From assembly GCA_019752115.1 (NCBI GenBank), contig JAIEMN010000022.1:1-64000 (forward strand): DNA of 64,000 bases, read 5' to 3'. The notes below the pieces were generated by a model, which saw only the letters and a list, made by a program, of their open reading frames with translations, did not search any database and was not told the DNA's origin. The position numbers and the translations under genes are program-made. Source of the DNA: Gemmatimonadaceae bacterium. Lineage in GTDB: Bacteria; Gemmatimonadota; Gemmatimonadetes; Gemmatimonadales; Gemmatimonadaceae. Of the stretch, positions 1 to 7,382 are shown piece by piece. Position 1 is the first letter of the stretch, and the number at the start of each line of letters is the position of its first letter.

Positions 1-13
1 TGACCGATCCCAA

Positions 14-502
14 GTGCTCAAATACCCATCCACACGCGTGTGGATCGGGCCTCGGGCAGCGGACCTGTCGTCGCTCCGTTTCACTTTGGGGGCCACCCCC
101 GGGATCCGGCCGAGACCTAAGTGCTCAAATACCCATCCACACGCGTGTGGATGGGGCCTCGGGCAGCAGACCTGTCGTCGCTCCGTTTCACCTTGGGGGC
201 CACCTCTGAGATCCGACCGGAGCCCCAACTGCTCAAATACCCATCCACACGCGTGTGGATGGGGGCCTCAGACAGCGGACCTGTCGTCGCTCCATTTCAG
301 TTTTTCCCGCTTCACCCATGCTGAGGGGGACGAGCTGTCCTTTTAGTGCGCCACACGCGAGTGGAGTGCGCGTCGGCGTCGCCCGACCTGTCGTCGCGCC
401 CTTTCACTTACGCTGACCCGAGCAACGGCGTGGCAACCCGAACTTTGGTTTTCTATCGCCGAAAGTACTGATCGGGAATATCCAGCGCCGAGCCTGTCGT
501 CG
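14..502. repeat. Tandem ~107-bp repeat array with 18-bp palindromes (5 decaying units)
   Basis: The decamer CCTGTCGTCG (last unit slightly shorter match) recurs at 64, 171, 280, 387 and 493, spacing 107, 109, 107 and 106 bp. The first three units also share the stretch starting GTGCTCAAATACCCATCC, at 14, 121 and (as CTGCTCAAAT) 229. Each of these three holds the perfect 18-bp palindrome ATCCACACGCGTGTGGAT at 28-45, 135-152 and 243-260. In units two and three the palindrome grows to 22-24 bp. Unit four keeps an imperfect version (CCACACGCGAGTGG, 351-364) and unit five only the decamer. The whole unit is repeated, so there are no unique spacers. It lies directly upstream of the small gene at 666 and the three-paralogue operon. 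Possible roles are operator array, structured RNA or att/iteron cluster; none can be decided from sequence alone. Confidence 0.85.
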
Positions 503-665
503 CTTCTCCTCTGCTAGTACCACCCCGGGAATTGGCAGCGCGATCGCTTCAGTCGATGAGATGCAGCTGCGCGCCGACGCCATATAAACGGGTTGTTGGG
601 AATTTTGCCTGCGTTTTGGCGCGGCCATCCGTATCTTCTCGCGCCCTCAAACCCAAGGAGTGCGC

Positions 666-962
666 ATGGCCCGAATGAAGCGCCGCGTGGCGACCACGCC
701 GCCGACCCCACCCACGCCCACGAGCCTGTTCACCGAGGCGGAGTTCCAGGAACTCCTCACCCTGCCAGAGTGGGAGGAGTCGCGTGAGCTCGCGCTGCTA
801 CTGGTGCTGGACGACGAGCTGTGGGCGAAGACGAAGCCTCTCATTCTGCGCCGGATGCTGGTGCGGCTGGAGGGCGAAGTCTTGTGCGAGGAGTCGACCG
901 CGATTCAGCGAGCGATCGACGTGTTCTTCGTGACGAACGGATTGGTGACGAGCCCAGCGTAG
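666..962 (+). CDS. Small hypothetical protein (98 aa) heading the paralogue operon
   Basis: An unrecognised small protein. The ATG at 666 is chosen because AAGGAG (655-660) sits five bases upstream; an in-frame GTG at 660 would overlap that site. The N-terminus is basic (MARMKRRV) and followed by a Thr/Pro-rich linker. The rest is acidic and helical in character, with Trp-containing stretches (LPEWEESRELALLLV, DDELWAKTKPLILRRML). No signal peptide, membrane segment or known motif is visible. It lies 166 bp upstream of three tandem paralogous genes on the same strand and just downstream of a palindromic repeat array, so it may be a partner or regulator of that group; this is inference from position only. 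Confidence 0.6.
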   Translation: MARMKRRVATTPPTPPTPTSLFTEAEFQELLTLPEWEESRELALLLVLDDELWAKTKPLILRRMLVRLEGEVLCEESTAIQRAIDVFFVTNGLVTSPA

Positions 963-1128
963 TCGCTCGCGCCCCATCGCGTCCCACGACCAGTGCGGAC
1001 GTGGTGGGGCGGGCGTTGTCGCGGGCGCCAAACCGCTCGCACCCTCATGCATGGGCGATCGGCAGCATCGTGGCGAATCGCTACGGTGCGCTGGTCCACG
1101 GCTGTCCCTCGCCACTGGAGGAGTACGC

Positions 1129-2118
1129 ATGCATGCGCCATCGCACGTCAACGATCAGGATATCGCGCTGCTGGTCGCGCAGTGCGAGGCAGGAACACCA
1201 CACGAGTTCATGGGGGAGTGGCCAGAGGACGTGATCGCGGAGACGGTGCATCGGATCCCCGTGGTGTGTCCCGAACTGGCTACCTACGTGATAGCCTGCG
1301 GCTATCCGAAGTACCTGCTACTTCGGCCCGACATTCCGCGGCGATCGATGGATGCGGTCTGGGCGCATTTGATCGGGGACTTCTGCGACGACGCGGAGAG
1401 TAGCTGGCAGTGGTCAGGAACGGTCGGACTGCTCCTGCGCGAGGATGCGTGGCGGACCAGTGTGGTGTGCTTTCTGGCCCCGTCATTTCGGGCGATGCGC
1501 CGACGCGGCGCGCTCAAGCGCCTCGCCCCGGGGGAGGTGAGTGCGGGCTACGCGGCGACGGCCTTTCTCATCACCGACCCCAGCGAGCCCCTCCGGCGTC
1601 GGGCGCGCATGCTGCGAGCCCTCGTGGCCCACACGGCCGACACGTTCTTCTCGCCGTTGTGGCATTTGGCGATCTCGGAGGACGTCCTGCGGGCAGCGTA
1701 CCGTGACCAGTTCTCCACCTCTCCCTTTGTCGCCGAGGTCCTGCTGAATCACGGGTGTGTGCTGCGGGATGCGCCCTGGTGTGCGGCGTTGACGACCAAC
1801 GTGAGCCCGTATGTCCTAGCCGAACTTCCCCTGCGGACCCTGGAGGCACTGCCCGCGCCCGACAATGTGGTGCGGGCCATCGCCATCGTGCAGAACCACG
1901 TCTTTGCCAGTGCGGAGGCCACGCGGGTGTTCGCCGCGCAGGTGTGCCGGATGGCGCCAAGGCTGCTCCCGATTCTGACGCGGGCCGATGTGCTGCGTTG
2001 CGTGGCGGCGACCGATGTCATCGACGTGCGGAGCGCGCTGCTTCGCATGCTGAGTCGCGTCCGCGCCGACGCTGATTCTGTGAACACTTCGAGCGACGTC
2101 GCGGGGGAGCGCGCATGA
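1129..2118 (+). CDS. Hypothetical protein, first of three tandem paralogues
   Basis: A 329-residue protein of unknown function. The ATG at 1129 is preferred over upstream in-frame starts because GGAGGAG (1117-1123) precedes it at good spacing. It aligns along its full length with the next two genes. Shared blocks include an N-terminal LxxQC segment, ELATYVxxxGYP followed by LLLRPDIP, MDAVWAHLI, a TDPSEPLRxRA segment near residue 160, EDVLRAAYRDQF and a C-terminal TRADVLRC. The pattern suggests repeated helical units (HEAT-like), but I cannot name a family. It is the most diverged of the three. Its stop overlaps the next start (ATGA at 2115), so the three are surely cotranslated. No signal peptide or catalytic motif is seen. 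Confidence 0.75.
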   Translation: MHAPSHVNDQDIALLVAQCEAGTPHEFMGEWPEDVIAETVHRIPVVCPELATYVIACGYPKYLLLRPDIPRRSMDAVWAHLIGDFCDDAESSWQWSGTVGLLLREDAWRTSVVCFLAPSFRAMRRRGALKRLAPGEVSAGYAATAFLITDPSEPLRRRARMLRALVAHTADTFFSPLWHLAISEDVLRAAYRDQFSTSPFVAEVLLNHGCVLRDAPWCAALTTNVSPYVLAELPLRTLEALPAPDNVVRAIAIVQNHVFASAEATRVFAAQVCRMAPRLLPILTRADVLRCVAATDVIDVRSALLRMLSRVRADADSVNTSSDVAGERA

Positions 2119-3089
2119 GCCTGCCGCCCGAGGTGCTCGAACAGGAGGTCGCGCGTCTGCTCCATCAGTGTCACTCGGACGTACCGCTTGAGGGCATGTG
2201 GTCGTGGCGCCGAGAAATTATCGCTGCGGCCGTGCAGTCCGTGGATCTCGTCACCCCCGCGTTGGCGACGTACGTGGTGAGCCGCGGTTATCCAGAAATC
2301 CTCCTAATGCGGGACGATCTCCCGGCGGAGGCGATGGACGCCGTGTGGGCGCTGCTGATGCTCGATCTCCCAAACCAGCATGGCATCTCGGTACGCTGGT
2401 TCACAGCCGTCCCCGTCCTCTTGGGCCAGCTGGCGTGGCGCCAGCGCGCGGAACGGTTTCTCAAGCGCTCATTCGCTGTCTTTCGCATCGGCGGGATGCT
2501 CGGCGACTTAGCAACCGGTCGCGAGCACGAGGGGTACGCGGCGGCGGCCTATTTGATCATCGACCCCGCTGAACCCCTGCACGTTCGCGCGGAGCTCCTG
2601 CGCGAACTCGAGCGGGAGCAGGTCTATACTCCGCTGCGATCGCTGCCGCTCACGGAGGACGTGCTCCGCGCGGCGTACCGGCACGATCCATTCATCGAAC
2701 CGGCGGCGGCAGACGCACTGCTGGAATATCCGTGCGTCCTGGCCGACGCGGCGTGGTGTGCCGCGTTGATCGAGCACGTGTCTCACCACGTCGTCGCGGA
2801 TCTGCCGCAGCGGGCGCTTGAGCTGCTGCCGACGCCCCGCAATCGGGAGCGGGCGATCGCCATCCTCCACGACCACGTCCTTGAGGATCCGGCGACGGCG
2901 CACGCCTTCGCCCATCACCTGTGGTGGGAGCCGCCTCTGCACGCCGTTGTGACCCGCGCCGACGTGCTGCGATGCCTCGCAGTCGTCGGGAGTGCCGAGG
3001 TGCGCGTCGCGCTCCTTCGCGTGCTGAGTACCGTCGGCGCCGACGCGGCCGTGCACCCGCCGTGTGGAGTTGCTGAGGAGAGCGTATGA
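2115..3089 (+). CDS. Hypothetical protein, second of three tandem paralogues
   Basis: A 324-residue protein of unknown function. It starts at an ATG overlapping the stop of the previous paralogue by four bases and ends in the same kind of overlap with the third copy. Closest to the third copy: both have HQCHSD/RQCHSE near the N-terminus, ATYVVSRG/ARYVVSRG, MDAVWALLM/IDAVWALLM, DPAEPLHVRAELLRE, EDVLRAAYRHDPF and RADVLRC in the same order. There is no signal peptide and no visible nucleotide-binding or nuclease motif. High similarity to its neighbour at both protein and DNA level indicates tandem duplication. Retention of three full-length open copies suggests that each is functional, perhaps as a hetero-oligomer or by specificity diversification (inference). 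Confidence 0.75.
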   Translation: MSLPPEVLEQEVARLLHQCHSDVPLEGMWSWRREIIAAAVQSVDLVTPALATYVVSRGYPEILLMRDDLPAEAMDAVWALLMLDLPNQHGISVRWFTAVPVLLGQLAWRQRAERFLKRSFAVFRIGGMLGDLATGREHEGYAAAAYLIIDPAEPLHVRAELLRELEREQVYTPLRSLPLTEDVLRAAYRHDPFIEPAAADALLEYPCVLADAAWCAALIEHVSHHVVADLPQRALELLPTPRNRERAIAILHDHVLEDPATAHAFAHHLWWEPPLHAVVTRADVLRCLAVVGSAEVRVALLRVLSTVGADAAVHPPCGVAEESV

Positions 3090-4030
3090 GCGCGGCTCAC
3101 GTGGTCCGCGACGAGGACGTGGAGCAACTGCTGCGACAGTGTCACTCGGAGATACCGCTCGATGCCATGTGGACGTGGGGCAGCAACACAATTCTCGAGG
3201 CCGTGCGCCGGGTGGATGTCGTTACGCCGGACTTGGCGAGGTACGTGGTGAGCCGCGGGCATTCGGAGCATCTGTTGACGCGGGACGATATCCCGCTGGA
3301 ATCGATCGATGCCGTGTGGGCGCTGCTGATGATTGATCTGCCCACTCTGCTGGGGCTTGTCATGCGTTGGTTCGCGGCGATTGGCGTGCTGCTCCAAGAA
3401 CCCAGGTGGCGCGCCCGCGCTGAGCGAGTTCTCGCCCCGTCGTTCGCCGCCGTTCGTGTGGGAGGCGCGCTGGAGCAGCTCCCGACCGGTCGGGAGCGGG
3501 AGGGGCTCGCTGCGGCGGTCTTCATCATCACCGATCCCGCTGAGCCGCTACACGTCCGCGCCGAGCTTCTGCGGGAGGTCGAGCGAGAGCAGCTTGGAGC
3601 GCCGCTCACGTCTCTGAGTCTTGCGGAGGACGTGCTTCGGGCCGCCTACCGCCATGATCCATTCCTCCACAGCGAGCGCGCCGAGGCGCTCCTGACCCAC
3701 GCGAGTGTGCTGGCCGATGCCGCCTGGTGCGCGGAGTTGATTCCACTGGCGTCGAACTACGCGGTCGCCAATCTGCCGGTCCGGGCCTTGGAGGTGCTTC
3801 CTGCGCCGCAGAACGCTGAATTGGCCAAGGCCCTCCTGCACGAGCATGTGTTCCCCAATGCGGACGCGCTCCGGGAGTTTGCGCACCACCTCTGGCTGAC
3901 GCCCTCGTTCCTTCAGCCAATTGTGACCCGGGCCGACGTGCTCCGATGCATTGCCCTCGTGCACGACGCCGACATCCGCGCGGGGCTCCTGCGGCTCGTT
4001 GCAAGGATCCCCGGCGACGACGGGCTGTAG
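3086..4030 (+). CDS. Hypothetical protein, third of three tandem paralogues
   Basis: A 314-residue protein of unknown function, starting within the stop of the preceding gene (ATGA at 3086). It shares with the second copy the CHSE/CHSD N-terminal motif, the VVSRG block, IDAVWALLM, DPAEPLHVRAELLRE, AEDVLRAAYRHDPF and TRADVLRC. The C-terminus stops sooner than in the other two, lacking their polar tail. It is the last gene of the operon: the following 500 bases have no convincing reading frame. GC-rich codon use resembles the host part of the window more than the defence block downstream, so the locus may have a different origin from the island genes. Confidence 0.75.
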   Translation: MSAAHVVRDEDVEQLLRQCHSEIPLDAMWTWGSNTILEAVRRVDVVTPDLARYVVSRGHSEHLLTRDDIPLESIDAVWALLMIDLPTLLGLVMRWFAAIGVLLQEPRWRARAERVLAPSFAAVRVGGALEQLPTGREREGLAAAVFIITDPAEPLHVRAELLREVEREQLGAPLTSLSLAEDVLRAAYRHDPFLHSERAEALLTHASVLADAAWCAELIPLASNYAVANLPVRALEVLPAPQNAELAKALLHEHVFPNADALREFAHHLWLTPSFLQPIVTRADVLRCIALVHDADIRAGLLRLVARIPGDDGL

Positions 4031-4534
4031 CGACGCGCGGCGGGCGCGGGCAGGATATCGCCCCGACCGCGGGCGGGTCAATTCGCGCACGCAGACAATC
4101 TGGGCATCATGGCACGGCAAATGGCGATCCGTAGCCCGTCGGCAACTCGAAATCCATCGTGAGTCCTCGCGCGCTCCATGGTGCGGCTCGCTCGGAAGCA
4201 AACGCTTTGGGCGTCTACGCACCTCCCGGTTCAAGGAGGGGGATCCGAACGCGGCGCGATATCGGCATGCCTACAGAAGACCGATAGGCCCAAGTCACTG
4301 AGGCATCGGGTGGGTCGATTGGCTTCGTCACATTCGAGGATCTGAGCCAGCTGGCGCCAACGCCTGGCAAGGTCATCATGGTAGCGTGCCCGCTCCCGGA
4401 GGCGTTCGACGAGGGTGGATTCATGAATCATGAAGGAACGGTAAGTCAGCTTGTCACCGCGGCGTCATCAGGAAATTCGCCGCCGCCGCCGGCGTCGCTA
4501 AGGTCGCTCCACACCCTTCCCGTGGAGGTCGGCT
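4031..4534. other. Intergenic stretch, no supported gene
   Basis: About 500 bases between the paralogue operon and the helicase. Short open frames exist on both strands. One, in the frame of 4321, is open until 4617 and overlaps the helicase start; it reads with a fairly protein-like composition (FVTFEDLSQLAPTPGKV). It has no clear ribosome binding site and could be a decayed gene end or a frameshifted upstream part of the helicase. I see no clear terminator or repeat. Confidence 0.5.
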
Positions 4535-6445
4535 GTGCCGGCACCGAGTTGCTCGAGCGAGGTAATGAAGGCAACCAAGATGATGGCGGGAGCGATGGCT
4601 ATCGCCCTATCCCATGAGCTGAAGGCAAAGCGACAAGCTGCTATTCGGTATCCCATCATTCGGGCCCAACACGCGAGTGGAGGAGTTGGGTCAGTCCTGG
4701 AGCTTACACTGGACATGCGCCAGCGTAGGCCCCTTCCCAATCACGAGCTCGACCTTGGACGAATTACCCTCCGAGAGAAATGGATCGCGGTAGAGCTCGA
4801 GCGCCAAATCAAGGGTGGTGTGCGGGTCATATCCAGCGAACCAGTTGATCCGTGCTCGCTAGTCGGCGCTACCCTGGAGATCGATCAGAGCTGGTTGCTG
4901 GAACGACAGATAGCCGTAATGCGTGAGATAGTTGGAGAAATGGATCGACCGCATTCTGATGGCTTCAATTACGAACTGGCGCTACGGGCGCTGAATGACC
5001 CATCAGTTTCGGCGGGTTCGCCGCCCTCGGTGAACGTAGATCTTGAGCGTGCTTCCGAGGTGCTGAACGAAGAGCAACTCACGTGTCTGGCGCGCTGCAG
5101 CAATGCCGACGTCACGTTGATCTGGGGACCGCCCGGGACGGGAAAATCCACCACCCTGACCGAAATAGCCATATCTCACGCGCTCGCCGGGCAACGCGTG
5201 CTGGTCGCTACTCCGAGCAACGCCACCGCTGATCAGATCGCGACACGCTGTATGCGTCGCTACCAAGCCGTCGTGGGGCGAGACTATGATGCACAAGTGA
5301 TCCGCCTGGGTCCCCGTGACAAAAAGCTGAGCGCCGACGAAAAGGAGCGTTTACTGCCATCGCGCGTGGCGGAGCGGTGGGCCGCGGACTACCTACACCA
5401 TCTTCGAACCGCTCCGAGCGGAGTGTCCATGGAGCTGGTCAACACAGTGATTCCCATGGACCCAACGCCCGAAATGGTGCGTCAATGGACTTCTGAGGTG
5501 GTTGAGCGAGCACAGATCGTAGTTTGTCCCGTAGCGCAGCTCTACCTGAACCGGACGCACTTCCAAGGTGCGTTCGACACGCTTTTGATCGATGAAGCCT
5601 CCATGATGCTGCCGCCGACGGTCTGGATTGCAGCCGGCCTGCCTCGTAAGCGGCTGATAATTGCCGGCGACCCGATGCAGCTCGGGGCTCCATTGCAGAA
5701 GCCCCTGGGCGAGCTTCGACAAGACGTCTTTCGACGTCATGGCGCAGCAACCGACCGCGGCGACTGCAGTGGACCCACATGGGTCATGTTGACGGAGCAG
5801 TATCGAATGGTCCCAGCGATAGCAGACTTCGTGTCCGGCGCATTCTATGAGGGCCGGCTACGTACGGCACCCTCGACTATCCCCCGGCTTCGTCCAATAT
5901 CCTGGCCGATGGATCCTACGGCTGGATCAATGGTGGTCGTTGACACGTCGTCAATTGGACGGACAATCGACAAGGCATACGGTGGCCATGCAGTGGTGGA
6001 GCACGCATCGATAGTAGCCGACATCGTTCGCCAAGTATCGGGCCATCCAAATCAGCAGGCCTCTGGCTCGATCCTCATCCTCTCCGCTTATCGAGCTCAG
6101 ACACACCTCATCCGATCGCTGCTGGAGCGCAATGTGCCCCCTTCCACGGGCAGCAGCCTAGCGCAGGCCGTCTCGACCATCCATGCCGCTCAGGGAGACG
6201 AGGCGGATGTTGTGGTGCTGACGATTGACGACGATCCCGCGAAGCCGGTCTTCTTGGGAAGTGCGGATGGCAAGCGATTGCTGAACGTTGCCCTCTCACG
6301 GGCGCGTCGAGGTCTGGTGATTGTAGGCGAAATCAGCCGTCTAAGCCAAAGCACGCATGTCGCGGTTGCGACGCGGCAAGTCCTCCTGTCACTAGCAAAC
6401 CATTCGTTCGCGCTACCGCCACTGAAGGTTGCGCTGGCGATCTAG
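4535..6445 (+). CDS. SF1 (UPF1/IGHMBP2/Dna2-like) DNA/RNA helicase
   Basis: An AAA_11/AAA_12-type superfamily 1 helicase of up to 636 residues. Motifs visible in order: Walker A WGPPGTGKST near residues 196-205, motif Ia VATPSNATADQIA, Walker B LLIDEAS around residue 353, motif III GDPMQLGAP, motif IV LTEQYRM, motif V TIHAAQGDEADVVVLT and motif VI NVALSRARRGLVIVG. The N-terminal 190 residues probably form the small beta-barrel typical of the UPF1-like group; no nuclease domain is seen. GTG at 4535 follows GGAGG with seven bases between; ATG at 4565 is an alternative. It stands alone between two hypothetical regions. UPF1-like helicases often occur in prokaryotic defence loci, but nothing here fixes its role. 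Confidence 0.85.
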   Translation: MPAPSCSSEVMKATKMMAGAMAIALSHELKAKRQAAIRYPIIRAQHASGGVGSVLELTLDMRQRRPLPNHELDLGRITLREKWIAVELERQIKGGVRVISSEPVDPCSLVGATLEIDQSWLLERQIAVMREIVGEMDRPHSDGFNYELALRALNDPSVSAGSPPSVNVDLERASEVLNEEQLTCLARCSNADVTLIWGPPGTGKSTTLTEIAISHALAGQRVLVATPSNATADQIATRCMRRYQAVVGRDYDAQVIRLGPRDKKLSADEKERLLPSRVAERWAADYLHHLRTAPSGVSMELVNTVIPMDPTPEMVRQWTSEVVERAQIVVCPVAQLYLNRTHFQGAFDTLLIDEASMMLPPTVWIAAGLPRKRLIIAGDPMQLGAPLQKPLGELRQDVFRRHGAATDRGDCSGPTWVMLTEQYRMVPAIADFVSGAFYEGRLRTAPSTIPRLRPISWPMDPTAGSMVVVDTSSIGRTIDKAYGGHAVVEHASIVADIVRQVSGHPNQQASGSILILSAYRAQTHLIRSLLERNVPPSTGSSLAQAVSTIHAAQGDEADVVVLTIDDDPAKPVFLGSADGKRLLNVALSRARRGLVIVGEISRLSQSTHVAVATRQVLLSLANHSFALPPLKVALAI

Positions 6446-7382
6446 CCTCAGCCATCGATGCGGCGAATCATGGCCTCGCCAACCTGCGACCAATTGATAA
6501 CGACGTGAGTCCGCGCCCTTTTCGTTCTCGAAAATCATGCCCACTAGAGGTCCTCCCTCTCGAAGGTCCTGCCGAGCGAAAAGGCCTCACGGATTATCCC
6601 GATGTAGTCGGAAATTCTGGTCCAGCAGATCGCTTGCGGTGACAGAGGAAGAACAATCGTTTGGCTATCAGAAATGCGAAGGTGGAAGTCAACATTCCAA
6701 CATGATTTTGCAGAGTCAATTGACCGGCGGTTCAGTTGGATGAATGATCCGTAGGGAATCTGGACCCAAAGCTCCTCGAGCTCGAGCGCCAGAAGATCGC
6801 AAGCTGCGGGATCTGTAATTGCGGGATCAATGAGCAGTTCAAGCGTCTCTGCCTTGATCGGCTCATCGAGGCGAATCTGGAGAACGGAGTAGTGCATACC
6901 CCAGCAAGCCACGTAGGCGGATCTGTTGTCAATGAATTGGGTTGCTATCGACTACCTCGCATGCCAAGCCGTAGAGGTAGTGGCGATGCGATGCTGTGAT
7001 CACAAAGACCGCGTCAGGCATGTTGTGCCGGGACCGGCGGCGAACGCACGGTAAGTCGTGCGAAGGGGTGCTCGATCAGCCTTACGATTCGGCGCCTCGG
7101 CACTCGGCAAGGGTCTGCCTGAATCGCGACCACCTAAAGCGTTTAACGAACCAGCCTTAACCGAGGTGGTCACCGAACGGCGCGGATTACCATCCTGCAA
7201 AGTCTCAGGGTGCTGTTCGGAATTGCTGAACTTCCGACCGGTAAGAACAACGACTTAGCATGCCTGCAACCAGCCCGAACCCAAGTGAACTGGTGTGGAT
7301 TCGTAACTCGAGCACGTCGATGCGGTGTTGCACCGGCGTGTTGTGACCCAGCCGACCATGTCGAGTCTGCGGAGAGCAGCTT
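6446..7382. other. Gene-poor stretch upstream of the recombinase
   Basis: Roughly 900 bases between the helicase and the recombinase. The only plausible gene is a minus-strand frame at 6544-6897, annotated separately. The segment 6900-7382 shows no convincing frame on either strand and should hold the recombinase promoter, which I cannot place. A/T content is higher than in the host DNA further right. Confidence 0.5.
6544..6897 (-). CDS. Hypothetical protein (117 aa)
   Basis: An open frame of 117 residues from ATG at 6897 (a GTG at 6912 is also possible, giving 122). Its composition is protein-like: acidic and hydrophobic residues alternate in VLQIRLDEPIKAETLELLI and CDLLALELEELWVQIPYG. This is less Arg/Pro-rich than typical antisense noise in this genome. 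There is no homology that I recognise, no signal peptide and no membrane segment. The ribosome binding site is weak. It lies alone, opposite in direction to both neighbours. It could be a small cargo gene of the island or spurious. Confidence 0.4.
   Translation of the reverse strand: MHYSVLQIRLDEPIKAETLELLIDPAITDPAACDLLALELEELWVQIPYGSFIQLNRRSIDSAKSCWNVDFHLRISDSQTIVLPLSPQAICWTRISDYIGIIREAFSLGRTFEREDL

Noticed and set aside
14-502. CRISPR array or integron attC cassette array
   Set aside because: The whole 107-bp unit is repeated, so no unique spacers exist, and no cas, integrase-I gene or cassettes are nearby.
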